From Hydractinia symbiolongicarpus (lineage: Eukaryota; Cnidaria; Hydrozoa; Anthoathecata; Hydractiniidae), in assembly GCF_029227915.1 (NCBI RefSeq), contig NC_079876.1, forward strand, positions 7,380,001-7,444,000: DNA of 64,000 nt, read 5' to 3'. A program made the translations under genes and the position numbers. Shown in pieces: positions 47,465 to 60,456 of this stretch. The notes under the pieces were generated by a model. It searched no databases and was not told where the DNA came from. It worked only from the letters and a program-made list of their open reading frames with translations. Numbering within the stretch: position 1 is the first letter of the stretch; every line of letters begins with the position of its first letter.

Positions 47465-50299
47465 TTGGGAAATTAGTTTACTCCCTGGGCACTTTCTTTG
47501 TATACTTTTGACTATACGGGCCGAGTCCGGGATTTACGGGAAATCGCAGGTTTTCGTTTGCCGGCGAGTAAACTTCTTTTATTCAGCGTCTCATCAAAAA
47601 TGAAAACATTTTTGAAAACTACAAGTCTCATGCGTTTTAGTTGTGAAAAAATAAATTAAAAAATCGTTCGGGAAATGAGTTTACTCCCTGGGTACTATCT
47701 TTGTATACTTTTGACTATACGGGCCAAGCCCGGGATTTACGGGAAATCTCGGGTTTTCGTTTGCCGGCGATTAAACCTCCTTCATTAGGCGTCTCATCAA
47801 AAATGAAAACATTTTTGAAAACTACAAGTCTCATGCGTTTTAGTGGTGAAAAAGTAAATTAAAAAATCGTTCTGGAAATGAGTTTACTCACAGGGTACTT
47901 TCTTTGTATACATTCGACTATACGAGCCAAGCCCGGGATTTACGGGAAATCGCGGGTTTTCGTTTGCCGGCGATTAAACCTCTTTCATTAAGCGTCTCAT
48001 CAAAAATGAAAACATTTTTAAAAACTACAAGTCTCATGGGCTTTAGTGGTAAAATATAAATTTAAAAAATCGTTTGGGAAATGAGTTTACTCCCGGGGTA
48101 CTTTCTTTGTATACTTTTGACTATACGGGCCGAGTCCGGGATTTACGGGAAATCGCAGGTTTTCGTTTGCCGGCGATTAAACTTCTTTTATTCAGCGTCT
48201 CATCAAAAATGAAAACATTTTTGAAAACTACAAGTCTCATGCGTTTTAGTGGTGAAAAATTAATTTAAAAAATCGTTCGGGAATTGAGTTTACTCCCTTG
48301 GGACTTTCTTTGTATACTTTGGACTATACGGGCCGAGTCCGGAATTTACGGGAAATCGCGGGTTTTCGTTTGAGGGCGATTAAACTTCTTTTATTCAGCG
48401 TCTCATCAAAAATGAAAACATTTTTAAAAAATACAAGTCTCATGGGCTTTAGTGGTGAAATAATAATTCAAAAAATCGTTTGGGAAATTAGTTTACTCCC
48501 TGGGCACTTTCTTTGTATACTTTTGACTATACGGGCCGAGTCCGGGATTTACGGGAAATCGCAGGTTTTCGTTTGCCGGCGATTAAACTTCTTTTATTCA
48601 GCGTCTCATCAAAAATGAAAACATTTTTGAAAACTACAAGTCTCATGCGTTTTAGTGGTGAAAAAATAAATTAAAAAATCGTTCGGGAAATGAGTTTACT
48701 CCCTGGGTACTATCTTTGTATACTTTTGACTATACGGGCCAAGCCCGGGATTTACGGGAAATCTCGGGTTTTCGTTTGCCGGCGATTAAACCTCCTTCAT
48801 TAAGCGTCTCATCAAAAATGAAAAGATTTTTAAAAACTACAAGTCTCATGGGCTTTAGTGGTGAAATAATTTAAATAATCGTTTGGGAAATGAATTTACT
48901 GCCTGGGTACTTTCTTTGTATACTTTTGACTATACGGGCCGAGTCCGGGATTTACGGGAAATCGCAGGTTTTCGTTTGCCGGCGATTAAACTTCTTTTAT
49001 TCAGCGTCTCATCAAAAATGAAAACATTTTTGAAAACTACAAGTTTCATGCGTTTTAGTGGTGAAAAAATAATTTAAAAAATCGTTCGGGAAATGCGTTT
49101 ACACCCTGGGTACTTTCTTTGTATACTTTTGACTATACGGGCCGAGTCCGGGATTTACGGGAAATCGCAGGTTTTCGTTTGCCGGCGATTAAACTTCTTT
49201 TATTCCGCGTCTCATCAAAAATGAAAACATTTTTGAAAGCTACAAGTCTCATGCGTTTTAGTGGTGAAAAAATAATTTAAAAATTCGTTAGGGAAATGAG
49301 TTTACTCACTTGGTACTTTCCTTGTATACTTTTGACTATACGGGCCGAGACCGGGATTTACGGGAAATCGCGGGTTTTCGTTTGCCGGCGATTAAACTTC
49401 TTTTATTCAGCGGCTCATCAAAAATGAAAACATTTTTGAAAACTGCAAGTCTCATGCGTTTTAGTGGTGAAAAAATAATTTAAAAAATCGTTCGAGAAAT
49501 GAGTTTACACCCTGGGTACTTTCTTTGTATACTTTTGACTATACGGGCCGAGTCCGGGATTTACGGGAAATCGCGGGTTTTCGTTTGCCGGCGATTAAAC
49601 CACTTTATTAAGCGTCTCATCAAAAATGAAAAGATTTCTGAAAACTACAAGTCTCATGCGTTTTAGTGGTTAAAAAATAATTTAAAAATTCGTTCGGGAA
49701 ATGAGTTTACTCACTGGGTACTTTCCTTGTATACTTTTGACTATACGGGCCGAGTCCGGGATTTACGGGAAATCGCGGGTTTTCGTTTGCCGGCGATTAA
49801 ACTTCTTTTATTCAGCGTCTCATCAAAAATGAAAACATTTTTAAAAACTACAAGTCTCATGGGCTTTAGTGGTGAAATAATTTAAATAATCGTTTGGGAA
49901 ATGAGTTTACTCACTGGGTACTTTCTTTGTATACTTTTGACTATACGGGCCGAGTCCGGGATTTACGGGAAATCGCAGGTTTTCGTTTGCCGGCGATTAA
50001 ACTTCTTTTATTCAGCGTCTCATCAAAAATGAAAACATTTTTAAAAACTACAAGTCTCATGCGCTTTAGTGGTAAAATATAAATTTAAAAAATCGTTTGG
50101 GAAATGAGTTTACTCCCTGGGTACTTTCTTTGTATACTTTTGACTATACGGGCCGAGTCCGGGATTTACAGGAAATCGCGGGTTTTCGTTTGCCGGCGAT
50201 TAAACCACTTTCATTAAGCGTCTCATCAAAAATGAAAAGATTTCGGAAAACTACAAGTCTCATGCGTTTTGGTGGTGTAAAAATAACTTAAAAAATCGT
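47465..50299. repeat. 14-monomer tandem duplication, copy 2 (2,835 bp)
   Basis: This is adjacent to copy 1 and nearly identical by eye. One clear difference is ACGAGCC near 47,933 versus ACGGGCC in copy 1. Its last monomer (50097; TTTACAGGAAATCG, GATTTCGGAAAAC, TTTGGTGGTG) is the same type as the seventh monomer of variant 1 of the HOR that starts at 50300, so this block runs without a break into that HOR array. Confidence 0.93.
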
Positions 50300-51721
50300 T
50301 TGGGAAATGAGTTTACTCCCTGGGTACTTTCTTTGTATACTTTTGACTATACGGGCCGAGTCCGGGATTTACGGGAAATCGCGGGTTTTCGTTTGCCGGC
50401 GATTAAACTTCTTTTATTCAACGTCTCATCAAAAATGAAAACCTTTTTAAAAACTACAAGTCTCATGGGCTTTAGTGGTGAAATAATAATTTAAAAAATC
50501 GTTTGGGAAATTAGTTTACTCCCTGGGTACTTTCTTTGTATACTTTTGACTATACGGGCCGAGTCCGGGATTTACGGGAAATCGCAGGTTTTCGTTTGCC
50601 GGCGATTAAACTTCTTTTATTCAGCGTCTCATTAAAAACTGAAAACATTTTTGAAAACTACAAGTCTCATGCGTTTTAGTGGTGAAAAAATGAATTAAAA
50701 AATCGTTCGGGAAATGAGTTTACTCCCTGGGTACTATCTTTGTATACTTTTGACTATACGGGCGAAGCCTGGGATTTACGGGAAATCGCGGGTTTTCGTT
50801 TGCCGGCGATTAAACTTCTTTTATTCAGCGTCTCATCAGAAATGAAAACATTTTTGAAAACTACAAGTATCATGCGTTTTAGTGGTGAAAAAGTAATTTA
50901 AAAAATCGTTCGGGAAATGAGTTTACTTCCTGGGTACTTTCTTTGTATACATTCGACTATACGGGCCAAACCCGGGATTTACGGGAAATCGCGGGATTTC
51001 GTTTGCCGGCGATTAAACCTCTTTTATTAAGCGTCTCATCAAAAATGAAAACATTTTTAAAAACTACAAGTCTCATGCGCTTTAGTAGTAAAATATAAAT
51101 TTAAAAAATCGTTTGGGAAATGAGTTTACTCCCTGGGTACTTTCTTTGTATACTTTTGACTATACGGGCCGAGTCCGGGATTTACGGGAAATCGCGGGTT
51201 GTCGTTTGCCGGCGATTAAACTTCTTTTATTCAGCGGATCATCAAAAATTAAAACATTTTTAAAAACTACAAGTCTCATGCGCTTTAGTGGTAAAATATA
51301 AATTTAAAAAATCGTTTGGGAAATGAGTTTACTCCCTGGGTACTTTCTTTGTATACTTTTGACTATACGGGCCGAATCCGGGATTTACGGGAAATCGCAG
51401 GTTTTCGTTTGCCGGCGATTAAACTTCTTTTACTCAGCGTCTCATCAAAAATGAAAACATTTTTGAAAACTGCAAGTCTCATGCGTTTTAGTGGTGAAAA
51501 AATAATTTAAAAAATCGTTCGAGAAATGAGTTTACACCCTGGGTACTTTCTTTGTATACTTTTGACTATACGGGCCGAGTCCGGGATTTACGGGAAATCG
51601 CGGGTTTTCGTTTGCCGGCGATTAAACCACTTTCATTAAGCGTCTCATCAAAAATGAAAAGATTTCTGAAAACTACAAGTCTCATGCGTTTTGGTGGTGT
51701 AAAAATAACTTAAAAAATCGT
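50300..51721. repeat. 7-monomer HOR, copy 1 (1,422 bp, variant 2 tail)
   Basis: Monomers A-G start at 50300, 50503, 50707, 50910, 51113, 51316 and 51519. A has AAAACCTTTTT and a GAAATAATAATTT tail. B (204 bp) has TTAAAAACTG. C has GGGCGAAGCCTGGG and CATCAGAAATG. D is the only beta monomer, with CGGGATTTCG and AGTAGTAAAATATAAA. E has GGGTTGTCG and GCGGATCATC. F has GCCGAATCCGGG and ACTGCAAG. In this copy F and G carry the variant-2 tail (TTCGAGAAATGAGTTTACACCC, TTTACGGGAAATCG). Private changes are TTCAACGTC near 50,419, GCCAAACCCGGG near 50,966 and TTACTCAGCG near 51,431. Confidence 0.95.
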
Positions 51722-53346
51722 TTGGGAAATGAGTTTACTCCCTGGGTACTTTCTTTGTATACTTTTGACTATACGGGCCGAGTCCGGGATTTACGGGAAA
51801 TCGCGGGTTTTCGTTTGCCGGCGATTAAACTTCTTTTATTCAGCGTCTCATCAAAAATGAAAACCTTTTTAAAAACTACAAGTCTCATGGGCTTTAGTGG
51901 TGAAATAATAATTTAAAAAATCGTTTGGGAAATTAGTTTACTCCCTGGGTACTTTCTTTGTATACTTTTGACTATACGGGCCGAGTCCGGGATTTACGGG
52001 AAATCGCAGGTTTTCGTTTGCCGGCGATTAAACTTCTTTTATTCAGCGTCTCATTAAAAACTGAAAACATTTTTGAAAACTACAAGTCTCATGCGTTTTA
52101 GTGGTGAAAAAATGAATTAAAAAATCGTTCGGGAAATGAGTTTACTCCCTGGGTACTATCTTTGTATACTTTTGACTATACGGGCGAAGCCTGGGATTTA
52201 CGGGAAATCGCGGGTTTTCGTTTGCCGGCGATTAAACTTCTTTTATTCAGCGTCTCATCAGAAATGAAAACATTTTTGAAAACTACAAGTATCATGCGTT
52301 TTAGTGGTGAAAAAGTAATTTAAAAAATCGTTCGGGAAATGAGTTTACTTCCTGGGTACTTTCTTTGTATACATTCGACTATACGGGCCAAGCCCGGGAT
52401 TTACGGGAAATCGCGGGATTTCGTTTGCCGGCGATTAAACCTCTTTTATTAAGCGTCTCATCAAAAATGAAAACATTTTTAAAAACTACAAGTCTCATGC
52501 GCTTTAGTAGTAAAATATAAATTTAAAAAATCGTTTGGGAAATGAGTTTACTCCCTGGGTACTTTCTTTGTATACTTTTGACTATACGGGCCGAGTCCGG
52601 GATTTACGGGAAATCGCGGGTTGTCGTTTGCCGGCGATTAAACTTCTTTTATTCAGCGGATCATCAAAAATTAAAACATTTTTAAAAACTACAAGTCTCA
52701 TGCGCTTTAGTGGTAAAATATAAATTTAAAAAATCGTTTGGGAAATGAGTTTACTCCCTGGGTACTTTCTTTGTATACTTTTGACTATACGGGCCGAATC
52801 CGGGATTTACGGGAAATCGCAGGTTTTCGTTTGCCGGCGATTAAACTTCTTTTATTCAGCGTCTCATCAAAAATGAAAACATTTTTGAAAACTGCAAGTC
52901 TCATGCGCTTTAGTGGTAAAATATAAATTTAAAAAATCGTTTGGGAAATGAGTTTACTCCCTGGGTACTTTCTTTGTATACTTTTGACTATACGGGCCGA
53001 GTCCGGGATTTACAGGAAATCGCGGGTTTTCGTTTGCCGGCGATTAAACCACTTTCATTAAGCGTCTCATCAAAAATGAAAAGATTTCGGAAAACTACAA
53101 GTCTCATGCGTTTTGGTGGTGTAAAAATAACTTAAAAAATCGTTTGGGAAATGAGTTTACTCCCTGGGTACTTTCTTTGTATACTTTTGACTATACGGGC
53201 CGAGTCCGGGATTTACGGGAAATCACGGGTTTTCGTTTGCCGGCGATTAAACCACTTTCATTAAGCGTCTCATCAAAAATGAAAAGATTTCTGAAAACTA
53301 CAAGTCTCATGCGTTTTGGTGGTGTAAAAATAACTTAAAAAATCGT
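51722..53346. repeat. 7-monomer HOR, copy 2 (8-mer, 1,625 bp)
   Basis: This follows the A-G order with the variant-1 tail (F at 52738 ending GCGCTTTAGTGGTAAAATA; G at 52941 with TTTACAGGAAATCG and GATTTCGGAAAAC). It then has one extra monomer H at 53144, which looks like G but has AAATCACGGG and GATTTCTGAAAAC. H combines the start of one tail type with the end of the other, so this copy is likely the long product of an unequal exchange. Confidence 0.93.
52374..52387 (+). other. CENP-B-box-like half-sites in a beta monomer (representative)
   Basis: TTCG (52374-52377) and CGGG (52384-52387) are separated by six bases (ACTATA). The known CENP-B box core is TTCG-N4-A-N2-CGGG, with a seven-base gap. 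The resemblance is one base short and lacks a confirmed central A position. Alpha monomers have TTTG in place of TTCG, so the motif is beta-specific and occurs once per 7-mer HOR. This is a weak call. Confidence 0.25.
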
Positions 53347-54768
53347 TTGGGAAATGAGTTTACTCCCTGGGTACTTTCTTTGTATACTTTTGACTATACG
53401 GGCCGAGTCCGGGATTTACGGGAAATCGCGGGTTTTCGTTTGCCGGCGATTAAACTTCTTTTATTCAGCGTCTCATCAAAAATGAAAACCTTTTTAAAAA
53501 CTACAAGTCTCATGGGCTTTAGTGGTGAAATAATAATTTAAAAAATCGTTTGGGAAATTAGTTTACTCCCTGGGTACTTTCTTTGTATACTTTTGACTAT
53601 ACGGGCCGAGTCCGGGATTTACGGGAAATCGCAGGTTTTCGTTTGCCGGCGATTAAACTTCTTTTATTCAGCGTCTCATTAAAAACTGAAAACATTTTTG
53701 AAAACTACAAGTCTCATGCGTTTTAGTGGTGAAAAAATGAATTAAAAAATCGTTCGGGAAATGAGTTTACTCCCTGGGTACTATCTTTGTATACTTTTGA
53801 CTATACGGGCGAAGCCTGGGATTTACGGGAAATCGCGGGTTTTCGTTTGCCGGCGATTAAACTTCTTTTATTCAGCGTCTCATCAGAAATGAAAACATTT
53901 TTGAAAACTACAAGTATCATGCGTTTTAGTGGTGAAAAAGTAATTTAAAAAATCGTTCGGGAAATGAGTTTACTTCCTGGGTACTTTCTTTGTATACATT
54001 CGACTATACGGGCCAAGCCCGGGATTTACGGGAAATCGCGGGATTTCGTTTGCCGGCGATTAAACCTCTTTTATTAAGCGTCTCATCAAAAATGAAAACA
54101 TTTTTAAAAACTACAAGTCTCATGCGCTTTAGTAGTAAAATATAAATTTAAAAAATCGTTTGGGAAATGAGTTTACTCCCTGGGTACTTTCTTTGTATAC
54201 TTTTGACTATACGGGCCGAGTCCGGGATTTACGGGAAATCGCGGGTTGTCGTTTGCCGGCGATTAAACTTCTTTTATTCAGCGGATCATCAAAAATTAAA
54301 ACATTTTTAAAAACTACAAGTCTCATGCGCTTTAGTGGTAAAATATAAATTTAAAAAATCGTTTGGGAAATGAGTTTACTCCCTGGGTACTTTCTTTGTA
54401 TACTTTTGACTATACGGGCCGAATCCGGGATTTACGGGAAATCGCAGGTTTTCGTTTGCCGGCGATTAAACTTCTTTTATTCAGCGTCTCATCAAAAATG
54501 AAAACATTTTTGAAAACTGCAAGTCTCATGCGTTTTAGTGGTGAAAAAATAATTTAAAAAATCGTTCGAGAAATGAGTTTACACCCTGGGTACTTTCTTT
54601 GTATACTTTTGACTATACGGGCCGAGTCCGGGATTTACGAGAAATCGCGGGTTTTCGTTTGCCGGCGATTAAACCACTTTCATTAAGCGTCTCATCAAAA
54701 ATGAAAAGATTTCTGAAAACTACAAGTCTCATGCGTTTTGGTGGTGTAAAAATAACTTAAAAAATCGT
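53347..54768. repeat. 7-monomer HOR, copy 3 (1,422 bp, variant 2 tail)
   Basis: A-E as in copy 1, F at 54363 and G at 54566 with the variant-2 tail. A private change ATTTACGAGAAATCG lies near 54,637. Otherwise it appears the same as copies 8 and 9. Confidence 0.95.
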
Positions 54769-56190
54769 TTGGGAAATGAGTTTACTCCCTGGGTACTTTC
54801 TTTGTATACTTTTGACTATACGGGCCGAGTCCGGGATTTACGGGAAATCGCGGGTTTTCGTTTGCCGGCGATTAAACTTCTTTTATTCAGCGTCTCATCA
54901 AAAATGAAAACCTTTTTAAAAACTACAAGTCTCATGGGCTTTAGTGGTGAAATAATAATTTAAAAAATGGTTTGGGAAATTAGTTTACTCCCTGGGTACT
55001 TTCTTTGTATACTTTTGACTATACGGGCCGAGTCCGGGATTTACGGGAAATCGCAGGTTTTCGTTTGCCGGCGATTAAACTTCTTTTATTCAGCGTCTCA
55101 TTAAAAACTGAAAACATTTTTGAAAACTACAAGTCTCATGCGTTTTAGTGGTGAAAAAATGAATTAAAAAATCGTTCGGGAAATGAGTTTACTCCCTGGG
55201 TACTATCTTTGTATACTTTTGACTATACGGGCGAAGCCTGGGATTTACGGGAAATCGCGGGTTTTCGTTTGCCGGCGATTAAACTTCTTTTATTCAGCGT
55301 CTCATCAGAAATGAAAACATTTTTGAAAACTACAAGTATCATGCGTTTTAGTGGTGAAAAAGTAATTTAAAAAATCGTTCGGGAAATGAGTTTACTTCCT
55401 GGGTACTTTCTTTGTATACATTCGACTATACGGGCCAAGCCCGGGATTTACGGGAAATCGCGGGATTTCGTTTGCCGGCGATTAAACCTCTTTTATTAAG
55501 CGTCTCATCAAAAATGAAAACATTTTTAAAAACTACAAGTCTCATGCGCTTTAGTAGTAAAATATAAATTTAAAAAATCGTTTGGGAAATGAGTTTACTC
55601 CCTGGGTACTTTCTTTGTATACTTTTGACTATACGGGCCGAGTCCGGGATTTACGGGAAATCGCGGGTTGTCGTTTGCCGGCGATTAAACTTCTTTTATT
55701 CAGCGGATCATCAAAAATTAAAACATTTTTAAAAACTACAAGTCTCATGCGCTTTAGTGGTAAAATATAAATTTAAAAAATCGTTTGGGAAATGAGTTTA
55801 CTCCCTGGGTACTTTCTTTGTATACTTTTGACTATACGGGCCGAATCCGGGATTTACGGGAAATCGCAGGTTTTCGTTTGCCGGCGATTAAACTTCTTTT
55901 ATTCAGCGTCTCATCAAAAATGAAAACATTTTTGAAAACTGCAAGTCTCATGCGCTTTAGTGGTAAAATATAAATTTAAAAAATCGTTTGGGAAATGAGT
56001 TTACTCCCTGGGTACTTTCTTTGTATACTTTTGACTATACGGGCCGAGTCCGGGATTTACAGGAAATCGCGGGTTTTCGTTTGCCGGCGATTAAACCACT
56101 TTCATTAAGCGTCTCATCAAAAATGAAAAGATTTCGGAAAACTACAAGTCTCATGCGTTTTGGTGGTGTAAAAATAACTTAAAAAATCGT
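54769..56190. repeat. 7-monomer HOR, copy 4 (1,422 bp, variant 1 tail)
   Basis: A-E as before, F at 55785 and G at 55988 with the variant-1 tail. A private substitution AAAATGGTTTGGG (C to G) lies near 54,969 at the A/B junction. Confidence 0.95.
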
Positions 56191-57612
56191 TTGGGAAATG
56201 AGTTTACTCCCTGGGTACTTTCTTTGTATACTTTTGACTATACGGGCCGAGTCCGGGATTTACGGGAAATCGCGGGTTTTCGTTTGCCGGCGATTAAACT
56301 TCTTTTATTCAGCGTCTCATCAAAAATGAAAACCTTTTTAAAAACTACAAGTCTCATGGGCTTTAGTGGTGAAATAATAATTTAAAAAATCGTTTGGGAA
56401 ATTAGTTTACTCCCTGGGTACTTTCTTTGTATACTTTTGACTATACGGGCCGAGTCCGGGATTTACGGGAAATCGCAGGTTTTCGTTTGCCGGCGATTAA
56501 ACTTCTTTTATTCAGCGTCTCATTAAAAACTGAAAACATTTTTGAAAACTACAAGTCTCATGCGTTTTAGTGGTGAAAAAATGAATTAAAAAATCGTTCG
56601 GGAAATGAGTTTACTCCCTGGGTACTATCTTTGTATACTTTTGACTATACGGGCGAAGCCTGGGATTTACGGGAAATCGCGGGTTTTCGTTTGCCGGCGA
56701 TTAAACTTCTTTTATTCAGCGTCTCATCAGAAATGAAAACATTTTTGAAAACTACAAGTATCATGCGTTTTAGTGGTGAAAAAGTAATTTAAAAAATCGT
56801 TCGGGAAATGAGTTTACTTCCTGGGTACTTTCTTTGTATACATTCGACTATACGGGCCAAGCCCGGGATTTACGGGAAATCGCGGGATTTCGTTTGCCGG
56901 CGATTAAACCTCTTTTATTAAGCGTCTCATCAAAAATGAAAACATTTTTAAAAACTACAAGTCTCATGCGCTTTAGTAGTAAAATATAAATTTAAAAAAT
57001 CGTTTGGGAAATGAGTTTACTCCCTGGGTACTTTCTTTGTATACTTTTGACTATACGGGCCGAGTCCGGGATTTACGGGAAATCGCGGGTTGTCGTTTGC
57101 CGGCGATTAAACTTCTTTTATTCAGCGGATCATCAAAAATTAAAACATTTTTAAAAACTACAAGTCTCATGCGCTTTAGTGGTAAAATATAAATTTAAAA
57201 AATCGTTTGGGAAATGAGTTTACTCCCTGGGTACTTTCTTTGTATACTTTTGACTATACGGGCCGAATCCGGGATTTACGGGAAATCGCAGGTTTTCGTT
57301 TGCCGGCGATTAAACTTCTTTTATTCAGCGTCTCATCAAAAATGAAAACATTTTTGAAAACTGCAAGTCTCATGCGCTTTAGTGGTAAAATATAAATTTA
57401 AAAAATCGTTTGGGAAATGAGTTTACTCCCTGGGTACTTTCTTTGTATACTTTTGACTATACGGGCCGAGTCCGGGATTTACAGGAAATCGCGGGTTTTC
57501 GTTTGCCGGCGATTAAACCACTTTCATTAAGCGTCTCATCAAAAATGAAAAGATTTCGGAAAACTACAAGTCTCATGCGTTTTGGTGGTGTAAAAATAAC
57601 TTAAAAAATCGT
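56191..57612. repeat. 7-monomer HOR, copy 5 (1,422 bp, variant 1 tail)
   Basis: F is at 57207 and G at 57410, with the variant-1 tail. I saw no private change in this copy, and it appears the same as copy 7 (59035-60456). Confidence 0.95.
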
Positions 57613-59034
57613 TTGGGAAATGAGTTTACTCCCTGGGTACTTTCTTTGTATACTTTTGACTATACGGGCCGAGTCCGGGATTTACGGGAAATCGCGGGTT
57701 TTCGTTTGCCGGCGGTTAAACTTCTTTTATTCAGCGTCTCATCAAAAATGAAAACCTTTTTAAAAACTACAAGTCTCATGGGCTTTAGTGGTGAAATAAT
57801 AATTTAAAAAATCGTTTGGGAAATTAGTTTACTCCCTGGGTACTTTCTTTGTATACTTTTGACTATACGGGCCGAGTCCGGGATTTACGGGAAATCGCAG
57901 GTTTTCGTTTGCCGGCGATTAAACTTCTTTTATTCAGCGTCTCATTAAAAACTGAAAACATTTTTGAAAACTACAAGTCTCATGCGTTTTAGTGGTGAAA
58001 AAATGAATTAAAAAATCGTTCGGGAAATGAGTTTACTCCCTGGGTACTATCTTTGTATACTTTTGACTATACGGGCGAAGCCTGGGATTTACGGGAAATC
58101 GCGGGTTTTCGTTTGCCGGCGATTAAACTTCTTTTATTCAGCGTCTCATCAGAAATGAAAACATTTTTGAAAACTACAAGTATCATGCGTTTTAGTGGTG
58201 AAAAAGTAATTTAAAAAATCGTTCGGGAAATGAGTTTACTTCCTGGGTACTTTCTTTGTATACATTCGACTATACGGGCCAAGCCCGGGATTTACGGGAA
58301 ATCGCGGGATTTCGTTTGCCGGCGATTAAACCTCTTTTATTAAGCGTCTCATCAAAAATGAAAACATTTTTAAAAACTACAAGTCTCATGCGCTTTAGTA
58401 GTAAAATATAAATTTAAAAAATCGTTTGGGAAATGAGTTTACTCCCTGGGTACTTTCTTTGTATACTTTTGACTATACGGGCCGAGTCCGGGATTTACGG
58501 GAAATCGCGGGTTGTCGTTTGCCGGCGATTAAACTTCTTTTATTCAGCGGATCATCAAAAATTAAAACAATTTTAAAAACTACAAGTCTCATGCGCTTTA
58601 GTGGTAAAATATAAATTTAAAAAATCGTTTGGGAAATGAGTTTACTCCCTGGGTACTTTCTTTGTATACTTTTGACTATACGGGCCGAATCCGGGATTTA
58701 CGGGAAATCGCAGGTTTTCGTTTGCCGGCGATTAAACTTCTTTTATTCAGCGTCTCATCAAAAATGAAAACATTTTTGAAAACTGCAAGTCTCATGCGCT
58801 TTAGTGGTAAAATATAAATTTAAAAAATCGTTTGGGAAATGAGTTTACTCCCTGGGTACTTTCTTTGTATACTTTTGACTATACGGGCCGAGTCCGGGAT
58901 TTACAGGAAATCGCGGGTTTTCGTTTGCCGGCGATTAAACCACTTTCATTAAGCGTCTCATCAAAAATGAAAAGATTTCGGAAAACTACAAGTCTCATGC
59001 GTTTTGGTGGTGTAAAAATAACTTAAAAAATCGT
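57613..59034. repeat. 7-monomer HOR, copy 6 (1,422 bp, variant 1 tail)
   Basis: F is at 58629 and G at 58832, with the variant-1 tail. Monomer A has GGCGGTTAAAC (A to G) near 57,713, shared only with copy 8. Monomer E has the private AAAACAATTTTAAAAAC near 58,565. Confidence 0.95.
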
Positions 59035-60456
59035 TTGGGAAATGAGTTTACTCCCTGGGTACTTTCTTTGTATACTTTTGACTATACGGGCCGAGTCCGG
59101 GATTTACGGGAAATCGCGGGTTTTCGTTTGCCGGCGATTAAACTTCTTTTATTCAGCGTCTCATCAAAAATGAAAACCTTTTTAAAAACTACAAGTCTCA
59201 TGGGCTTTAGTGGTGAAATAATAATTTAAAAAATCGTTTGGGAAATTAGTTTACTCCCTGGGTACTTTCTTTGTATACTTTTGACTATACGGGCCGAGTC
59301 CGGGATTTACGGGAAATCGCAGGTTTTCGTTTGCCGGCGATTAAACTTCTTTTATTCAGCGTCTCATTAAAAACTGAAAACATTTTTGAAAACTACAAGT
59401 CTCATGCGTTTTAGTGGTGAAAAAATGAATTAAAAAATCGTTCGGGAAATGAGTTTACTCCCTGGGTACTATCTTTGTATACTTTTGACTATACGGGCGA
59501 AGCCTGGGATTTACGGGAAATCGCGGGTTTTCGTTTGCCGGCGATTAAACTTCTTTTATTCAGCGTCTCATCAGAAATGAAAACATTTTTGAAAACTACA
59601 AGTATCATGCGTTTTAGTGGTGAAAAAGTAATTTAAAAAATCGTTCGGGAAATGAGTTTACTTCCTGGGTACTTTCTTTGTATACATTCGACTATACGGG
59701 CCAAGCCCGGGATTTACGGGAAATCGCGGGATTTCGTTTGCCGGCGATTAAACCTCTTTTATTAAGCGTCTCATCAAAAATGAAAACATTTTTAAAAACT
59801 ACAAGTCTCATGCGCTTTAGTAGTAAAATATAAATTTAAAAAATCGTTTGGGAAATGAGTTTACTCCCTGGGTACTTTCTTTGTATACTTTTGACTATAC
59901 GGGCCGAGTCCGGGATTTACGGGAAATCGCGGGTTGTCGTTTGCCGGCGATTAAACTTCTTTTATTCAGCGGATCATCAAAAATTAAAACATTTTTAAAA
60001 ACTACAAGTCTCATGCGCTTTAGTGGTAAAATATAAATTTAAAAAATCGTTTGGGAAATGAGTTTACTCCCTGGGTACTTTCTTTGTATACTTTTGACTA
60101 TACGGGCCGAATCCGGGATTTACGGGAAATCGCAGGTTTTCGTTTGCCGGCGATTAAACTTCTTTTATTCAGCGTCTCATCAAAAATGAAAACATTTTTG
60201 AAAACTGCAAGTCTCATGCGCTTTAGTGGTAAAATATAAATTTAAAAAATCGTTTGGGAAATGAGTTTACTCCCTGGGTACTTTCTTTGTATACTTTTGA
60301 CTATACGGGCCGAGTCCGGGATTTACAGGAAATCGCGGGTTTTCGTTTGCCGGCGATTAAACCACTTTCATTAAGCGTCTCATCAAAAATGAAAAGATTT
60401 CGGAAAACTACAAGTCTCATGCGTTTTGGTGGTGTAAAAATAACTTAAAAAATCGT
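59035..60456. repeat. 7-monomer HOR, copy 7 (1,422 bp, variant 1 tail)
   Basis: F is at 60051 and G at 60254, with the variant-1 tail. No private change was noticed. Confidence 0.95.

Noticed and set aside
44630-50299. Assembly duplication as the explanation for the near-identical 2,835-bp pair and for HOR copies 5 and 7
   Set aside because: It is not ruled out, but copy-specific substitutions (near 47,933, 54,969 and 58,565) show that at least several copies are distinct molecules or loci. I kept the biological reading and list read-spanning as the test.
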